This document shows, one piece after another, positions 46,521-55,140 of a DNA stretch of 64,000 bases. How positions within the stretch are numbered: position 1 is the first letter of the stretch; every line of letters starts with the position of its first letter. The position numbers were made by a program, and so were the translations under genes. The notes below the pieces were generated by a model. The model saw only the letters and a program-made list of their open reading frames with translations. It had not been told where the DNA came from and ran no database searches. This stretch comes from Paracoccus sp041927875 (GTDB lineage Bacteria > Pseudomonadota > Alphaproteobacteria > Rhodobacterales > Rhodobacteraceae): assembly GCF_041927875.1 (NCBI RefSeq), contig NZ_JBHFHN010000002.1. One strand, given 5' to 3'.

Positions 46521-48092
46521 ATGAAACTGTCCGCCTACCTGTCACCCTCTCGGCATGGCGTCTATTACTTCCGCTGGCCGCTTCCCCGGTCTGAACAACG
46601 CCAGCGCAGCACGATCAGGGTTTCCCTTCGCACCAAGTGCCCAGATAGGGCTGGCGATCTGGCCCGCTATCTTGCATCCTGTGGCAGATTGATACGCGGG
46701 AACAGTGACTTGGCAAGGCTCAGGCAAGACGAGATGCGCGAGATTGTGCGAAACTACTTCGCGGCTTCGCTGGATGCGTATGTCGAGAAGCTGAACGATA
46801 CCGGCCTGCCGGATCGGTCCCTTGACGCCCTGCGCCAAGAACTCGCTGCCCATGAGGACGCCGCAGAGGGTCAGGACGATCTGTCGGACCTCTACCTTGA
46901 TCCAGACGCCTTCCGGGCCTCAGCGGGCCTCACAGACGCTCAGTGGGCCGAAAACGGCCCGTCCCTGCGCCAAGAGATGCGCAAGGCCCGCCGAGACCAG
47001 ATCAGGGCCATTCTGAGCGCCGCTGAGGGCCTTGAGTGCTATTCCTTCACCAAACCCGCGCCGACAGCACCAGAGCCACCACAGGCCCGCTCTGTGGCTC
47101 TGGGCGCGGCGATTGAGGATTTCATGGCCGAGCATTCGCCGCAATGGTCGCCAGAGATGCACAACAAGGCCCGTGCCTACCTCGCGCTGCCGGTGGAACA
47201 TTTCGGGCAAGATCGGGCCTTGGCCACAATAACCCGCCAAGACGCCGCCGAGATGAAGAAGATTGTCCAGTCCCTTCCTGCGAACCGCAACACGAGACCT
47301 GAAACCCGCGACCTGACCTTGCAGGACGCGATAGCTTTGCCGGGCCTCAAGAAGATCAGCGCCAAGACCGTCAACAGCTACATCGACACCTTCCGCCGCT
47401 TCTGGGATTGGGCCGAACGTCATGGCCATGCGCCCGTGAAGCTGTTCGACGGGATGAAGGTTGCCAAAGCCAAACATGCCGATGAAGGCCGCAAAGCCTA
47501 CACGCCAGACCAGACGGGCAAACTACATGCCGCGTTAACGGGCAACGCTTCCGGGCTGGTGAAGAAGGACGATTACAAGTGGGGGGCGCTTCTGGGCCTC
47601 TACACGGGCGCAAGACTGCGCGAGATTGCCCAGCTTGACGTTGCCGACATTCGACAAGAGGGCGGTATCTGGTATCTCGATATCAACGGGGACGGGCCGA
47701 ACAAGAGCCTCAAGACCCCTGCCGCCAAGCGCCGCGTGCCTGTCCACTCGGACCTGATCCGGCTGGGCTTCCTCGATTGGGTCGCGGCCAAACCCACTGG
47801 GCAACGCCTGTTTCTGTCCTTCACCTACAACGCGAAGGAAGGCTATGGCCGCAATCTGGGCCGCTGGTTCAACACCGTGTTCCTGCCGGGTCTGGGCATG
47901 AAGGAAAGCGGACTGGTGTTCCACAGCTTGCGCCATACGATGGTCACGCGGCTTGCACAGGCAGGTGTGTCCGAGCCACTGTTTCAGGAAATCGTGGGCC
48001 ATGAACGCCAAGGCGTGGCGCAACAGGTCTATTTCAAGGAAGGCCACACGCTGGCGCAGAAGCGGGAAGCTATTGAGAAGTTTGAGGTTTAA
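46521..48092 (+). CDS. Tyrosine recombinase/phage-type integrase
   Basis: A 523-residue integrase starting MKLSAYLSPSRHGVYYFRW, the N-terminus of DUF6538-type integrases. Catalytic residues are visible: R365 in YTGARLREIAQLD, H468 and R471 in HSLRHTMVT, H494 in IVGHERQ and the tyrosine nucleophile near Y504 in QQVYFKEG. It should integrate and excise the element at tRNA-Ser(CGA), whose end is 67 bp upstream. The start has an AAGG just upstream, and a TTG/ATG at 46503 is an alternative. The stop shares TTAA with the convergent HTH gene. Confidence 0.93.
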   Translation: MKLSAYLSPSRHGVYYFRWPLPRSEQRQRSTIRVSLRTKCPDRAGDLARYLASCGRLIRGNSDLARLRQDEMREIVRNYFAASLDAYVEKLNDTGLPDRSLDALRQELAAHEDAAEGQDDLSDLYLDPDAFRASAGLTDAQWAENGPSLRQEMRKARRDQIRAILSAAEGLECYSFTKPAPTAPEPPQARSVALGAAIEDFMAEHSPQWSPEMHNKARAYLALPVEHFGQDRALATITRQDAAEMKKIVQSLPANRNTRPETRDLTLQDAIALPGLKKISAKTVNSYIDTFRRFWDWAERHGHAPVKLFDGMKVAKAKHADEGRKAYTPDQTGKLHAALTGNASGLVKKDDYKWGALLGLYTGARLREIAQLDVADIRQEGGIWYLDINGDGPNKSLKTPAAKRRVPVHSDLIRLGFLDWVAAKPTGQRLFLSFTYNAKEGYGRNLGRWFNTVFLPGLGMKESGLVFHSLRHTMVTRLAQAGVSEPLFQEIVGHERQGVAQQVYFKEGHTLAQKREAIEKFEV

Positions 48093-48355
48093 GGGGCTGG
48101 TGGGCTGTCGGGGATGCCACCGGCAATTGCGGTCATGGTCTGGTGCGCGGCTTCAAGGTCGCCGCAGGCAACCATCCACATGACGAACTCGATCAGGTCC
48201 AGCCTGCGTTCTTGCGTCTCGACCTTGGCAACAAAGGACTGGGGCTTGTCCAGCCTCTCGGCCAAGTCAGCTTGCGTCAGGCCAGCGTCAAGGCGCACCT
48301 GCCTGAGCCGCTGGCACAGGTAAACGTGTTCAGGTGTGCGAAGTGTCTTGCTCAA
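48089..48355 (-). CDS. XRE-type helix-turn-helix regulator
   Basis: An 88-residue protein. The start is a TTG at 48355 with an AGG eight bases upstream; the open frame is longer but has no plausible start or ribosome site. The HTH is LRQVRLDAGLTQADLAERLDKPQSFVAKVETQERRLDLIEFV, written here as overlapping parts: LTQADLAERL, KPQSFVAKVE, TQERRLDLIE. This is the Cro/C1 fold. It probably binds the GGATAA-N5-TTATCC palindrome just upstream and controls the element's genes. Confidence 0.78.
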   Translation of the reverse strand: MSKTLRTPEHVYLCQRLRQVRLDAGLTQADLAERLDKPQSFVAKVETQERRLDLIEFVMWMVACGDLEAAHQTMTAIAGGIPDSPPAP

Positions 48356-48402
48356 GTGACTGCCTGTTGATCGGACGCAGGCAGTCGGGTAATCCCAAGT
48401 CA

Positions 48403-48435
48403 GGATAATACCATTTTGGGATAATTGTGTTATCC
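48403..48435. promoter_or_regulatory. Operator-like palindrome in the HTH/membrane-protein gap
   Basis: GGATAA (48419-48424) TTGTG TTATCC (48430-48435) is a perfect inverted repeat, with another GGATAA half-site at 48403-48408. It sits between the divergent HTH and 232-residue genes, where an XRE repressor would bind. Confidence 0.6.
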
Positions 48436-48480
48436 GGGCGCGTGTGGCCGTGAAGGGCCTAAGTTTGGAAGGGTTGTGGG

Positions 48481-49179
48481 ATGTGGATTTTAGCCATCGT
48501 CTGCATTGTCGCGTGTGTTCTGTGGTATAGCAACCAGCGACGGGCGCAGAGGTTCGTTCGCGCGGTCCACTTCCTCGAACTTCTGGACGGCGGAGCCAAC
48601 CCTGACGAAGCAAATGGCAAAGTCGCCCGCATGTTCACTAAACATTCCACACCGGACGCAGACGTTGCAGCTATCGAATACGCAACCGACAAGGCCAAGC
48701 GGTTCACAAACGGCAAGCAATTGCCGTGGATAGATGAAGCCCGACAACGAGGCTTCACCATCGACAGTGGTAACACACGCTTTGACCTAGCCCACCTGTC
48801 GCGGACTCAACCGAAAACAAACACCGATCAAGATTTGTCGGGACATTTTTCCGAGGGCCGATCTTCCATTGCTGCTGGTGCTCTGTTCCCCCATGCCCCA
48901 CCCGAATTGACTAAGGCATACCACGCTGGACGCTCGATCATGGAAGTCCAAACGGGCAAGGTAGTGCCTGCCTTGAAGGCACTCGCCCGCGCAGCGATAC
49001 GCTGGGCCTTTTGGGGCGCATTGGCAGGGTTCGTCATGGGACTGTTTGTCCCAAGGGTTGGCGTGTTCGGTGATCTAGAGGTTTGGGCAGTTCCAATCCT
49101 CACCGCCTACTTTGGGGCTTTGGCGGGGCTAACAATTGGGGCCGCATACCGCTTTCTGCGATGGGTTTACTCTGGATGA
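48481..49179 (+). CDS. Unknown membrane protein of the tRNA-Ser element (cargo?)
   Basis: A 232-residue protein. An N-terminal helix (residues 1-16: MWILAIVCIVACVLWY) is followed by a soluble Asp/Lys-rich middle part (about 20-160, containing TKHSTPDADVAAIEYATDKAK) and two C-terminal helices separated by DLEVW (AFWGALAGFVMGLFV and AYFGALAGLTIGAAYRF). A GGAAGGG ribosome site precedes the ATG. I do not recognise a family. As the only non-mobility gene in the element it may confer the advantage, for example an envelope or phage-related trait, but that is speculation. Confidence 0.7.
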   Translation: MWILAIVCIVACVLWYSNQRRAQRFVRAVHFLELLDGGANPDEANGKVARMFTKHSTPDADVAAIEYATDKAKRFTNGKQLPWIDEARQRGFTIDSGNTRFDLAHLSRTQPKTNTDQDLSGHFSEGRSSIAAGALFPHAPPELTKAYHAGRSIMEVQTGKVVPALKALARAAIRWAFWGALAGFVMGLFVPRVGVFGDLEVWAVPILTAYFGALAGLTIGAAYRFLRWVYSG

Positions 49180-49571
49180 AGGGCTACAGCCTTTCGCGCG
49201 CACGGGTTACCTGCGTGATCTTATCTATCTGTTTTCAAACGATAATCTGACTTCCACACATATAGACAGAGGGTCTAACGGTATCTGTCTTGGCCAGATT
49301 ATCCATCTGGAAGGAACCCAGCTTGAGAAACAACGCTTTCGCTTTCAGATTGAAACATCAACCTGTTCCCCGTTGTTCTAACAGGGTTCACATGCAGCAC
49401 CTGCCCACATATGACCCCACGCCATTCCTTACCGGATCGAAAGATCAAACTGACTGCCCATTTGACAGCATGACACTTTCCGGGCCATACTGCACCACAC
49501 AGTGAGACACACAAGCAACCTTCGCTCTTGTATATCCAACTAAGTCAATGACTTAGAAATATGGTGGATTG
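49180..49571. other. Non-coding right end of the tRNA-Ser element
   Basis: No reading frame with start signals or family features was found. A palindrome CTAAGTCA-A-TGACTTAG occurs at 49540-49556, and its right half repeats near attL, so this may be where integrase arms bind. Confidence 0.5.
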
Positions 49572-49588
49572 TCCCACCCTCTCCGCCA
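49572..49588 (+). other. attR: 17-bp copy of the tRNA-Ser 3' end
   Basis: TCCCACCCTCTCCGCCA matches 46437-46453. The bases just before it differ from the tRNA, so this is the displaced partial copy. It marks the right limit of the small element. Confidence 0.9.
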
Positions 49589-49614
49589 CTTGCACCCGCG
49601 AAAGCGTTCTACCG

Positions 49615-49636
49615 ATCCGGCTGCGGCCGGATTTTT
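49615..49636 (+). terminator. Probable native terminator of tRNA-Ser, displaced by the element
   Basis: ATCCGGC-TGCG-GCCGGAT followed by TTTT, 26 bp past attR. In the uninterrupted chromosome it would lie just after the tRNA, as expected. Confidence 0.7.
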
Positions 49637-49948
49637 CCGTTGTTTTCGATGGTTATGCGGGTGAGGCTGAGCACTGGCTCCAGGGCTAGGAGGCGCTATA
49701 GAGGTCTCTCAGGGCCGGTATTCTCCGGACCTGATGACCGCGCCATTTGAGTAAACAGCTTGCAAGGCTCTGTAACGAAAAAGATTTTGCCCGCGGCACC
49801 TGAGCACTTCGACGCGAGCGGCGTTTGGTCGGACGGAACAGAAATCGAACACTCTTTGAAAAAATCGGCAAGTGAAAGAATGGACTGCTCCGTCAAGTTC
49901 CGTTCACTAAAGCCTATCTTCGCGAGGCAGATTGCTCACCAGAAGCCG
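49637..49948. other. Region without a recognised gene before the restriction operon
   Basis: Short open frames exist on both strands (for example 49760-50002 plus and 49696-49896 minus) but none has a ribosome site with a known motif. It may be a remnant of an older insertion or the 3' end of the McrC transcript. Confidence 0.4.
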
Positions 49949-51238
49949 CTAAAGGCTCTTGGCAAGCGCTTCAGCAAAGCGCTTCAAGCCGCGCCGCTCT
50001 GAGATACGACAAACACCAAGTTCAACTGCCCGGATGAGTACACCGTCTGCTACAGCCCTTGCAAATTCTGCTGCATGTCCGACCTCGTAGTGAGAGGAAG
50101 GCGCGTCGTCCACTGATCGCGGATAGACCAGCACAACCTCGAAAATCCTCGTTGCGCGCGAGAAAGCCAAAGACTCATAGATATCGGCATTGGAAATCGA
50201 AGTAGAAGAGCGATCCACATGCCCTTTGTATTTTGCGTCCACGATGACCCGGCGCGAACCAGTGGTATTGGAAATCGTGACAATCGCGTCGGGAACGACG
50301 TTGAGCACCCTGACTGCCCCATCCTGCGTTCTCGTCCCAAGCCTATTCGGTGACTGGAGCAGCACATTCTTGGGTAGGAGTGCATTGCGGAGAGATAACG
50401 ACACGAGCTGCTCCCAAACCTGCCATGTCTGCATGACGTAGCCTGGCGCAAGAGCATTCTTGGGATCATAGGCGCCGCCAAGACCCCGCAGGATGTCGAG
50501 AGAAAGATCAAATGTTGGTTGCCAAGCGCGCGAACGGCTCGGCAGCCGTCGATCCTGTAGACGTGATGGCCTCAGTTGATGCGGCAGATGTTGCGCAAGA
50601 CGCTCGAGTCGCACGCGGGTTTCGACGTCGGGAACAATGGGCGCGAGGCCTGCCGCAGCCGCCCTGATTACCGCGTTGTAGGGATTTTCACGGGTGAACG
50701 ACGTCACCGATTGCGGAAAGCCTTCCTCTGTTGGAACAGACAACTCCTCGGGGTCAAAATCCCCTTCAATGGCAAACTCGCTGTGGGACAAGCGGCGATA
50801 GGTTCGCAGCGGTCTACGCTGGTTCTTCCAGTACATCTCGATCAGAGAGCGCCCGATCAGCGTCGCAAGATCAGATGTCGCGCGGGCCGATGATTTCAGT
50901 CCCTCGTTGTCGAGTAGCCGCCCATGATGTGAGAGCGTGGCCAAGAGGAAGAAATCTTCACGCCATCCGGGTGCATTGCCGAGAAATTTAGGCGCAATTT
51001 CAAGTTCAAGACCTGGCGCCAGGACAATCAAACCCGCCACGTTCTGAAACTGATAGCGGTCGGCATTAATGGATAGCGGAACGCTCTCCAGTCCGAGGAT
51101 CCCGCGCACACGGTCTCCGGAACGAAGCAAAAGTTCGCGCGCGGTGGACGCCGAGACATCGGCACGCTTGGCAATTTCCTCGTGGAGAGCCGAAGGCTTC
51201 GCATACTCAACAGCTGTGAAGCGCTGCCATGGGCGCAT
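49949..51238 (-). CDS. McrC-like nuclease subunit
   Basis: A 429-residue McrC-family protein. The PD-(D/E)xK active site is visible as VVPDAIVTI (D317) and VIVDAKYKGH (D334, K336) in the C-terminal third. The middle part contains FTRENPYNAVIRAA, and the N-terminal domain (about 50-180) matches McrC interaction regions. In McrBC, the McrC protein cuts DNA after McrB translocation. It is the last gene of a five-gene minus-strand operon, five bases after the ATPase. Lower GC and different codon use separate it from the core chromosome. Confidence 0.85.
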   Translation of the reverse strand: MRPWQRFTAVEYAKPSALHEEIAKRADVSASTARELLLRSGDRVRGILGLESVPLSINADRYQFQNVAGLIVLAPGLELEIAPKFLGNAPGWREDFFLLATLSHHGRLLDNEGLKSSARATSDLATLIGRSLIEMYWKNQRRPLRTYRRLSHSEFAIEGDFDPEELSVPTEEGFPQSVTSFTRENPYNAVIRAAAAGLAPIVPDVETRVRLERLAQHLPHQLRPSRLQDRRLPSRSRAWQPTFDLSLDILRGLGGAYDPKNALAPGYVMQTWQVWEQLVSLSLRNALLPKNVLLQSPNRLGTRTQDGAVRVLNVVPDAIVTISNTTGSRRVIVDAKYKGHVDRSSTSISNADIYESLAFSRATRIFEVVLVYPRSVDDAPSSHYEVGHAAEFARAVADGVLIRAVELGVCRISERRGLKRFAEALAKSL

Positions 51239-51243
51239 GACGA

Positions 51244-52362
51244 CTAAACAGCCTTTTGGGACAGGGCGACGAACAGATCATAAACCTGCGAAGCATCAAT
51301 GCTCACCGGACCATTGATCATGGCACGGGGTGCATCCCCGAAGGACGTCTCTTCCAAGCTGTAGGGGTTTCCGGCAATGCCGCGATCTGCGTTCAAGACG
51401 ATGGCGGTTCCACGTACGTCACCGAAGAACGCTTCATCGATGTGATTTTTGACCGTCCGCCATGCTGTCGCAAAATGGGCAAGAGCGTCAGACACGTTTG
51501 AGGGCTTGGCGTTGTTGGCCATGAGCACTCCGTGACCAATCCTGAATTCTGGCCCTCGTCCGAGCGCAATTCTTTGGTTTATCGCGTCAAAAGCCTGGAT
51601 AGCAGCCTCGCTCACATCGCCTGCGGAACTTGGGCTCGGCGGCAAACTTGCCATCGGTGTCGCGGCAACACCGAAATGAACCCGCAAAACCGAAGACTTG
51701 GGTTCCAGATTGAAAGGAGCCCAACGCCGAAGGAAGGCTACATCCAGCGGCTCGACCGAAACATCCGCCTGGTTCATTGCTGCAAGAATGTAGAGCCGCG
51801 ATGGAAAAGCATACTCGATCAGATCACCGTCCACCGGATTGATCAGATCGAAGAACTGTGTTGCAGCTGTCCGCTTGCCGTCCGGCGCAAGGCGCTTATC
51901 GGATTCGATGGCCACGATAGCTCCGCCGAATACTTGTACGGTCGGGCCGCGGTTAATCTCATCGATAATGAGGAGCGCCGCGCTATCCGGCTGCTTTGCA
52001 TACTCACTGGCACGGTAGAGAATGCCTTCGGTAATTCTGAACGTGCCCGGCGGCGTGCCGACGCGGACGTCAGGCATCACGCCTGTCAGGAAATCCCGGT
52101 ACTTGCTGGACTGATGAAGAACGCAGCGAAAGACTTTCCGGTTGGCGGACGTCCCGATTGCACCCGGCAGGGTTGTCGTGGGCGTTGGCGGGATGGGGAC
52201 TGGTGCACCTGGTTGATGCGTCGGTGTGCTGGAGTGCCCTTTGGCTTCAAAGAGGCTCGCAACCTCGCTCAGCAGCATGGACTTGCCCGTGCCCGGCGGC
52301 CCCGCAAGCAGGACGTTGCGGCGGTTCTCAAGCAGGTCCAGAATGTCGTTGGCGTCAGCCAT
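51244..52362 (-). CDS. McrB-like AAA+ GTPase/ATPase without N-terminal reader domain
   Basis: A 372-residue AAA+ protein. Walker A is GPPGTGKS at residues 21-28, Walker B LLIIDEIN at 130-137, and MNQAD at 196-200 is the McrB-type substitute for sensor 1 (MNxxD), followed by LDVAFLRRW. The NTPase domain starts almost at the N-terminus, so the DNA-recognition domain found in Escherichia coli McrB is absent. This fits a system in which a separate subunit reads DNA. The start overlaps the next gene upstream by eight bases. Confidence 0.88.
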   Translation of the reverse strand: MADANDILDLLENRRNVLLAGPPGTGKSMLLSEVASLFEAKGHSSTPTHQPGAPVPIPPTPTTTLPGAIGTSANRKVFRCVLHQSSKYRDFLTGVMPDVRVGTPPGTFRITEGILYRASEYAKQPDSAALLIIDEINRGPTVQVFGGAIVAIESDKRLAPDGKRTAATQFFDLINPVDGDLIEYAFPSRLYILAAMNQADVSVEPLDVAFLRRWAPFNLEPKSSVLRVHFGVAATPMASLPPSPSSAGDVSEAAIQAFDAINQRIALGRGPEFRIGHGVLMANNAKPSNVSDALAHFATAWRTVKNHIDEAFFGDVRGTAIVLNADRGIAGNPYSLEETSFGDAPRAMINGPVSIDASQVYDLFVALSQKAV

Positions 52363-52921
52363 GTGGGTATTGCTCTTTTGTTACCAAGTCTAGAAAGGCT
52401 GACTTGCACCCGTCGTCGAACCAATCCTGCGCAAACTTCTTGATCTTCGGGTCCCAGTTTTGGGTAAGAAGGCTCGTCTCGGTCGTGAAATACAGCCAAA
52501 TATCTCCATTGGCTTGTTGGAACATCATGAACACCGAACGACCGCCATTGGGATCATTTTGGATCAAGCCATCAAGAGCAAACTCGGAGATGCGTGCTAT
52601 TCGGCATTCATTCGGGCGCGCGTCTGTGGCAGGCCATATCTCCATCGTGGCGCTCTTATCGCCAGTCGGCTCATGCCAAGTGACCGTGCCACTCAGAACC
52701 TCGATTTGAGACGTGACCCCTTTTGCCTTGCGGGTCTTGGTCGTCTTGTTCGGGAACATGCGCCGAAAAAAAGGCAAGAACTCGGTTTCCGGCCGAAAAC
52801 GCAGATCGCGAGCGCCGCCGCCGCTGTCCGCGTCATTTGACTTGGCGATAAACTTCCGGCGATCTCCGTCTTCGATATTTTGAAGGAGAACCCGCTCAAT
52901 GGTCTGCGAACTACTGCTCAC
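52355..52921 (-). CDS. Unknown 188-residue protein of the McrBC-like operon; possible DNA reader
   Basis: The start is a GTG at 52921 that overlaps the methylase stop (GTGA). The protein has ERVLLQNIEDGDRRKFIAKS, EFLPFFRRMFPNK and, in the second half, GTVTWHEPTGDK, RIARISEFALDGLI, FMMFQQANGDIWLYF and WDPKIKKFAQDWFDD. I recognise no family. There are no catalytic motifs, membrane segments or signal; mixed alpha/beta with a tryptophan-rich C-terminal half is likely. Because the McrB-like protein lacks a reader domain and BsuMI has a third restriction protein (YdiR) in this position, I infer a specificity subunit. An inhibitor or structural role is possible. Confidence 0.75.
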   Translation of the reverse strand: MSSSSQTIERVLLQNIEDGDRRKFIAKSNDADSGGGARDLRFRPETEFLPFFRRMFPNKTTKTRKAKGVTSQIEVLSGTVTWHEPTGDKSATMEIWPATDARPNECRIARISEFALDGLIQNDPNGGRSVFMMFQQANGDIWLYFTTETSLLTQNWDPKIKKFAQDWFDDGCKSAFLDLVTKEQYPHG

Positions 52922-55140
52922 CGCACAACCTCGTTGGATTTTTCTCGAATATTGCTGACGAACTCGGAGCTGACATAGGGCATTGCGCCGAGTTTGCGCG
53001 CGCGCTCTACACGCTGGGCGATTTGTTCATTTCCCGCTTCTGCGTTCCGGAGCCAGGCCGAAAGCAGGACGTCTTCTGTGATGGTGGACGATGTCTCGCC
53101 CTGTATTGCGGGTTGGCCGCGATCCAACAGAGGAAAGTCCCGCAACATGAGCCTTAGGTCATCCTCGGAACAACCATATGCGCGTGCGACCAGAACGTCC
53201 GCTTCGCAGCGCAGTTCGGCAATCCGCCAGACATTCTCGAAGCTCGAATTTTTTGACTGATCAAGCTCATGCAATTTTCGGGCGACGCTAATCAGGCGCT
53301 GCGCAGGTAGTGAATTGATATCAAGGTTGGGGAGCCGAAGGGAGAGCAGGACGAAGTAATTTACCGTCGTCGTGACGATGCGCCGAAGAAGCCAATCAAA
53401 GGGAAGCGAGTTGACAATAGCCAGCCAAAGGAAAAGTCGATCATCCGATGGGTCATTGGGGAAATAAATCGTCGGGACCTTGTTTCCGCAGATAACTTCT
53501 GGCGGGATCAACGCAGCCATCATAGACCGCTCATTAGTTTGCCCTGTGATATCACAGAAGCCCACGCGCATGCGCCGAGAGCGCCGCGTGGCTTCTGCGG
53601 ATGCTGCGCTTAACGGCAGCCAGAACTGTGGAGCGACCCGGCTTTGTCCTGGTGGGAGATTGTGCCAAACGGCGCTTCGTCCTTCACCAGAGACGTAAGA
53701 TTTGCACCCTAGACGGTGCGGTTGAACCATTCGGCCCTCAATGACCGGAAGGCATCCCTTTTCTGGCCGTTTAACAAAGTAACGGCGGCCATGCGTCATA
53801 TCGATCTCACGGCAAAACTCGGGATACCAAGGCGAATCCTCTGATGAGATCACCAACCCGCCATTCTGCATTTTCTTGAACAGATGCCATTCCTCTGCCG
53901 AGCGCACCTCGGGAAGAGTAAGGTCGGAGCGCAAATGTTCGATATCCTTGAGCGCAAGACGTACCTGCGGTGCGGATATCACGCGGTTGCTATCGGCGGT
54001 TGCATGGCCAATCTTCACTGCCGCGAGCGCCTTGCTGGAACTCGCCTTGCGGCGGTAATTCACGGCTAGAAACTTAAACCGCGTGTCGATGGCGAAATGC
54101 CGTGTACGGTTTTCCATCACGGTAAAGGCAAGATCATCTGTACCCTCAACGAGCGCCCGCCGCAGAGTTTCAGTGCTGAGCGAGCGGATCAGACCTGCCG
54201 GAACCAAGAGAGCACCGTGCCCACCTGCACGCGTCAGCTTGTAGAGAAGCTCGGCAAAAGCGACGTAAAGATCAGGCTCGCCTTTCCCCAGTACAGGGTA
54301 GCGCTCAATGAGTGATCCCGCCATTGCGGCGCGCTCGGTTTTGGCTTCTTCGTACCCAGCAAGCGATTGCAGGCGGTAGCTCGTTCCGTAGTCGCGGGTT
54401 TCGCCGTTCGCTTTGGCGTATTCATGCCTTGTAAGCTTGACCTTTTCCCAGGGAGGGTTCGCGATCACAACGTCAAATCCGTCCTCGCTTAACTCAAGCC
54501 AATTGGCGTCTGGGGTAAGCAGGCTGTCCTGTGCTCGCCAGTGGGCGTACATCGCTGCAATGGCATCCAGGTCATCGGTGAGCGATGCAAGTGAAAGCCG
54601 AGTGCCACGTAGACCGAGCGCTGAAAGATCGGCGGCATAAACGGACTCGCGAAGCCATTCACTGGCCAGCAGGCGATCCGGCCCACAGGCTACGATGGAA
54701 ACGGCTGTCAGCAATATCCCGGCACCGCAGGCCGGATCGAGAACCTTTGCCCCTTTCGTGAAATGTGCCTCAACGCTGTGAGCGAGATGCAGGGCTAGCC
54801 GAAAGTCCGTGTGATACGCACCGCTATTTCGCTGCTCACTGTGATCAAGGGCTTCCCGAGCCAGCGCGCTCAAGCAAAGTGAGGGGTGGATTCCGGTGTC
54901 ATCCAACAGCTGAACAAGCGTTTTCGCATCGTCAAGCAGGCGCTCGGGAGCCATCAAGGGTTTGATCGCGAACTTCGAGCAAAATGCGTGAAAATCAAAG
55001 CCACCAAGGCGGGCGGATGCCGCTTCCAAGAGTTGGAAGCGCAACTCATGGCTAATCCCGCGATAGCGTTTCAGACATTGAGATATGTAGGCATCAGCCT
55101 TCGCAAGGCGTTTACCCTCAACTGTACTCGATGGTTTCAT
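52918..55140 (-). CDS. Large N6-adenine DNA methyltransferase (Eco57I/type IIG-like)
   Basis: A 740-residue gamma-class methylase. Motif X-like GAYHTDFRLALHLA lies before motif I, VLDPACGAGILL (DPACGAG at 135-141); motif IV is VIANPPWEKVKL (NPPW 228-231). A long C-terminal part with aromatic residues would recognise the target sequence. No PD-ExK nuclease motif is evident, so it should methylate only. Starts overlap the D12 methylase stop by 4 bp (ATGA). It is one of two adenine methylases here, probably to protect both strands of an asymmetric site. Confidence 0.9.
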   Translation of the reverse strand: MKPSSTVEGKRLAKADAYISQCLKRYRGISHELRFQLLEAASARLGGFDFHAFCSKFAIKPLMAPERLLDDAKTLVQLLDDTGIHPSLCLSALAREALDHSEQRNSGAYHTDFRLALHLAHSVEAHFTKGAKVLDPACGAGILLTAVSIVACGPDRLLASEWLRESVYAADLSALGLRGTRLSLASLTDDLDAIAAMYAHWRAQDSLLTPDANWLELSEDGFDVVIANPPWEKVKLTRHEYAKANGETRDYGTSYRLQSLAGYEEAKTERAAMAGSLIERYPVLGKGEPDLYVAFAELLYKLTRAGGHGALLVPAGLIRSLSTETLRRALVEGTDDLAFTVMENRTRHFAIDTRFKFLAVNYRRKASSSKALAAVKIGHATADSNRVISAPQVRLALKDIEHLRSDLTLPEVRSAEEWHLFKKMQNGGLVISSEDSPWYPEFCREIDMTHGRRYFVKRPEKGCLPVIEGRMVQPHRLGCKSYVSGEGRSAVWHNLPPGQSRVAPQFWLPLSAASAEATRRSRRMRVGFCDITGQTNERSMMAALIPPEVICGNKVPTIYFPNDPSDDRLFLWLAIVNSLPFDWLLRRIVTTTVNYFVLLSLRLPNLDINSLPAQRLISVARKLHELDQSKNSSFENVWRIAELRCEADVLVARAYGCSEDDLRLMLRDFPLLDRGQPAIQGETSSTITEDVLLSAWLRNAEAGNEQIAQRVERARKLGAMPYVSSEFVSNIREKSNEVVR

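Larger units (their letters stand above)
46454..49588 (+). mobile_element. Compact 3.1-kb tRNA-Ser integrative element
   Basis: Bounded by the 17-bp repeat. It carries an integrase, a small HTH regulator and a membrane protein, with an operator-like palindrome between the last two. No relaxase, replication or conjugation gene is visible, so it would depend on a helper to move between cells. An 11-bp CAATGACTTAG lies just inside each end (46467-46477 and 49546-49556). The 49180-49571 stretch has no convincing gene. Composition is less GC-rich than the chromosome to the left. Confidence 0.82.

Noticed and set aside
49760..50002. Short plus-strand frame after attR
   Set aside because: No recognised motif or ribosome site; overlaps the 3' end of the McrC-like gene.
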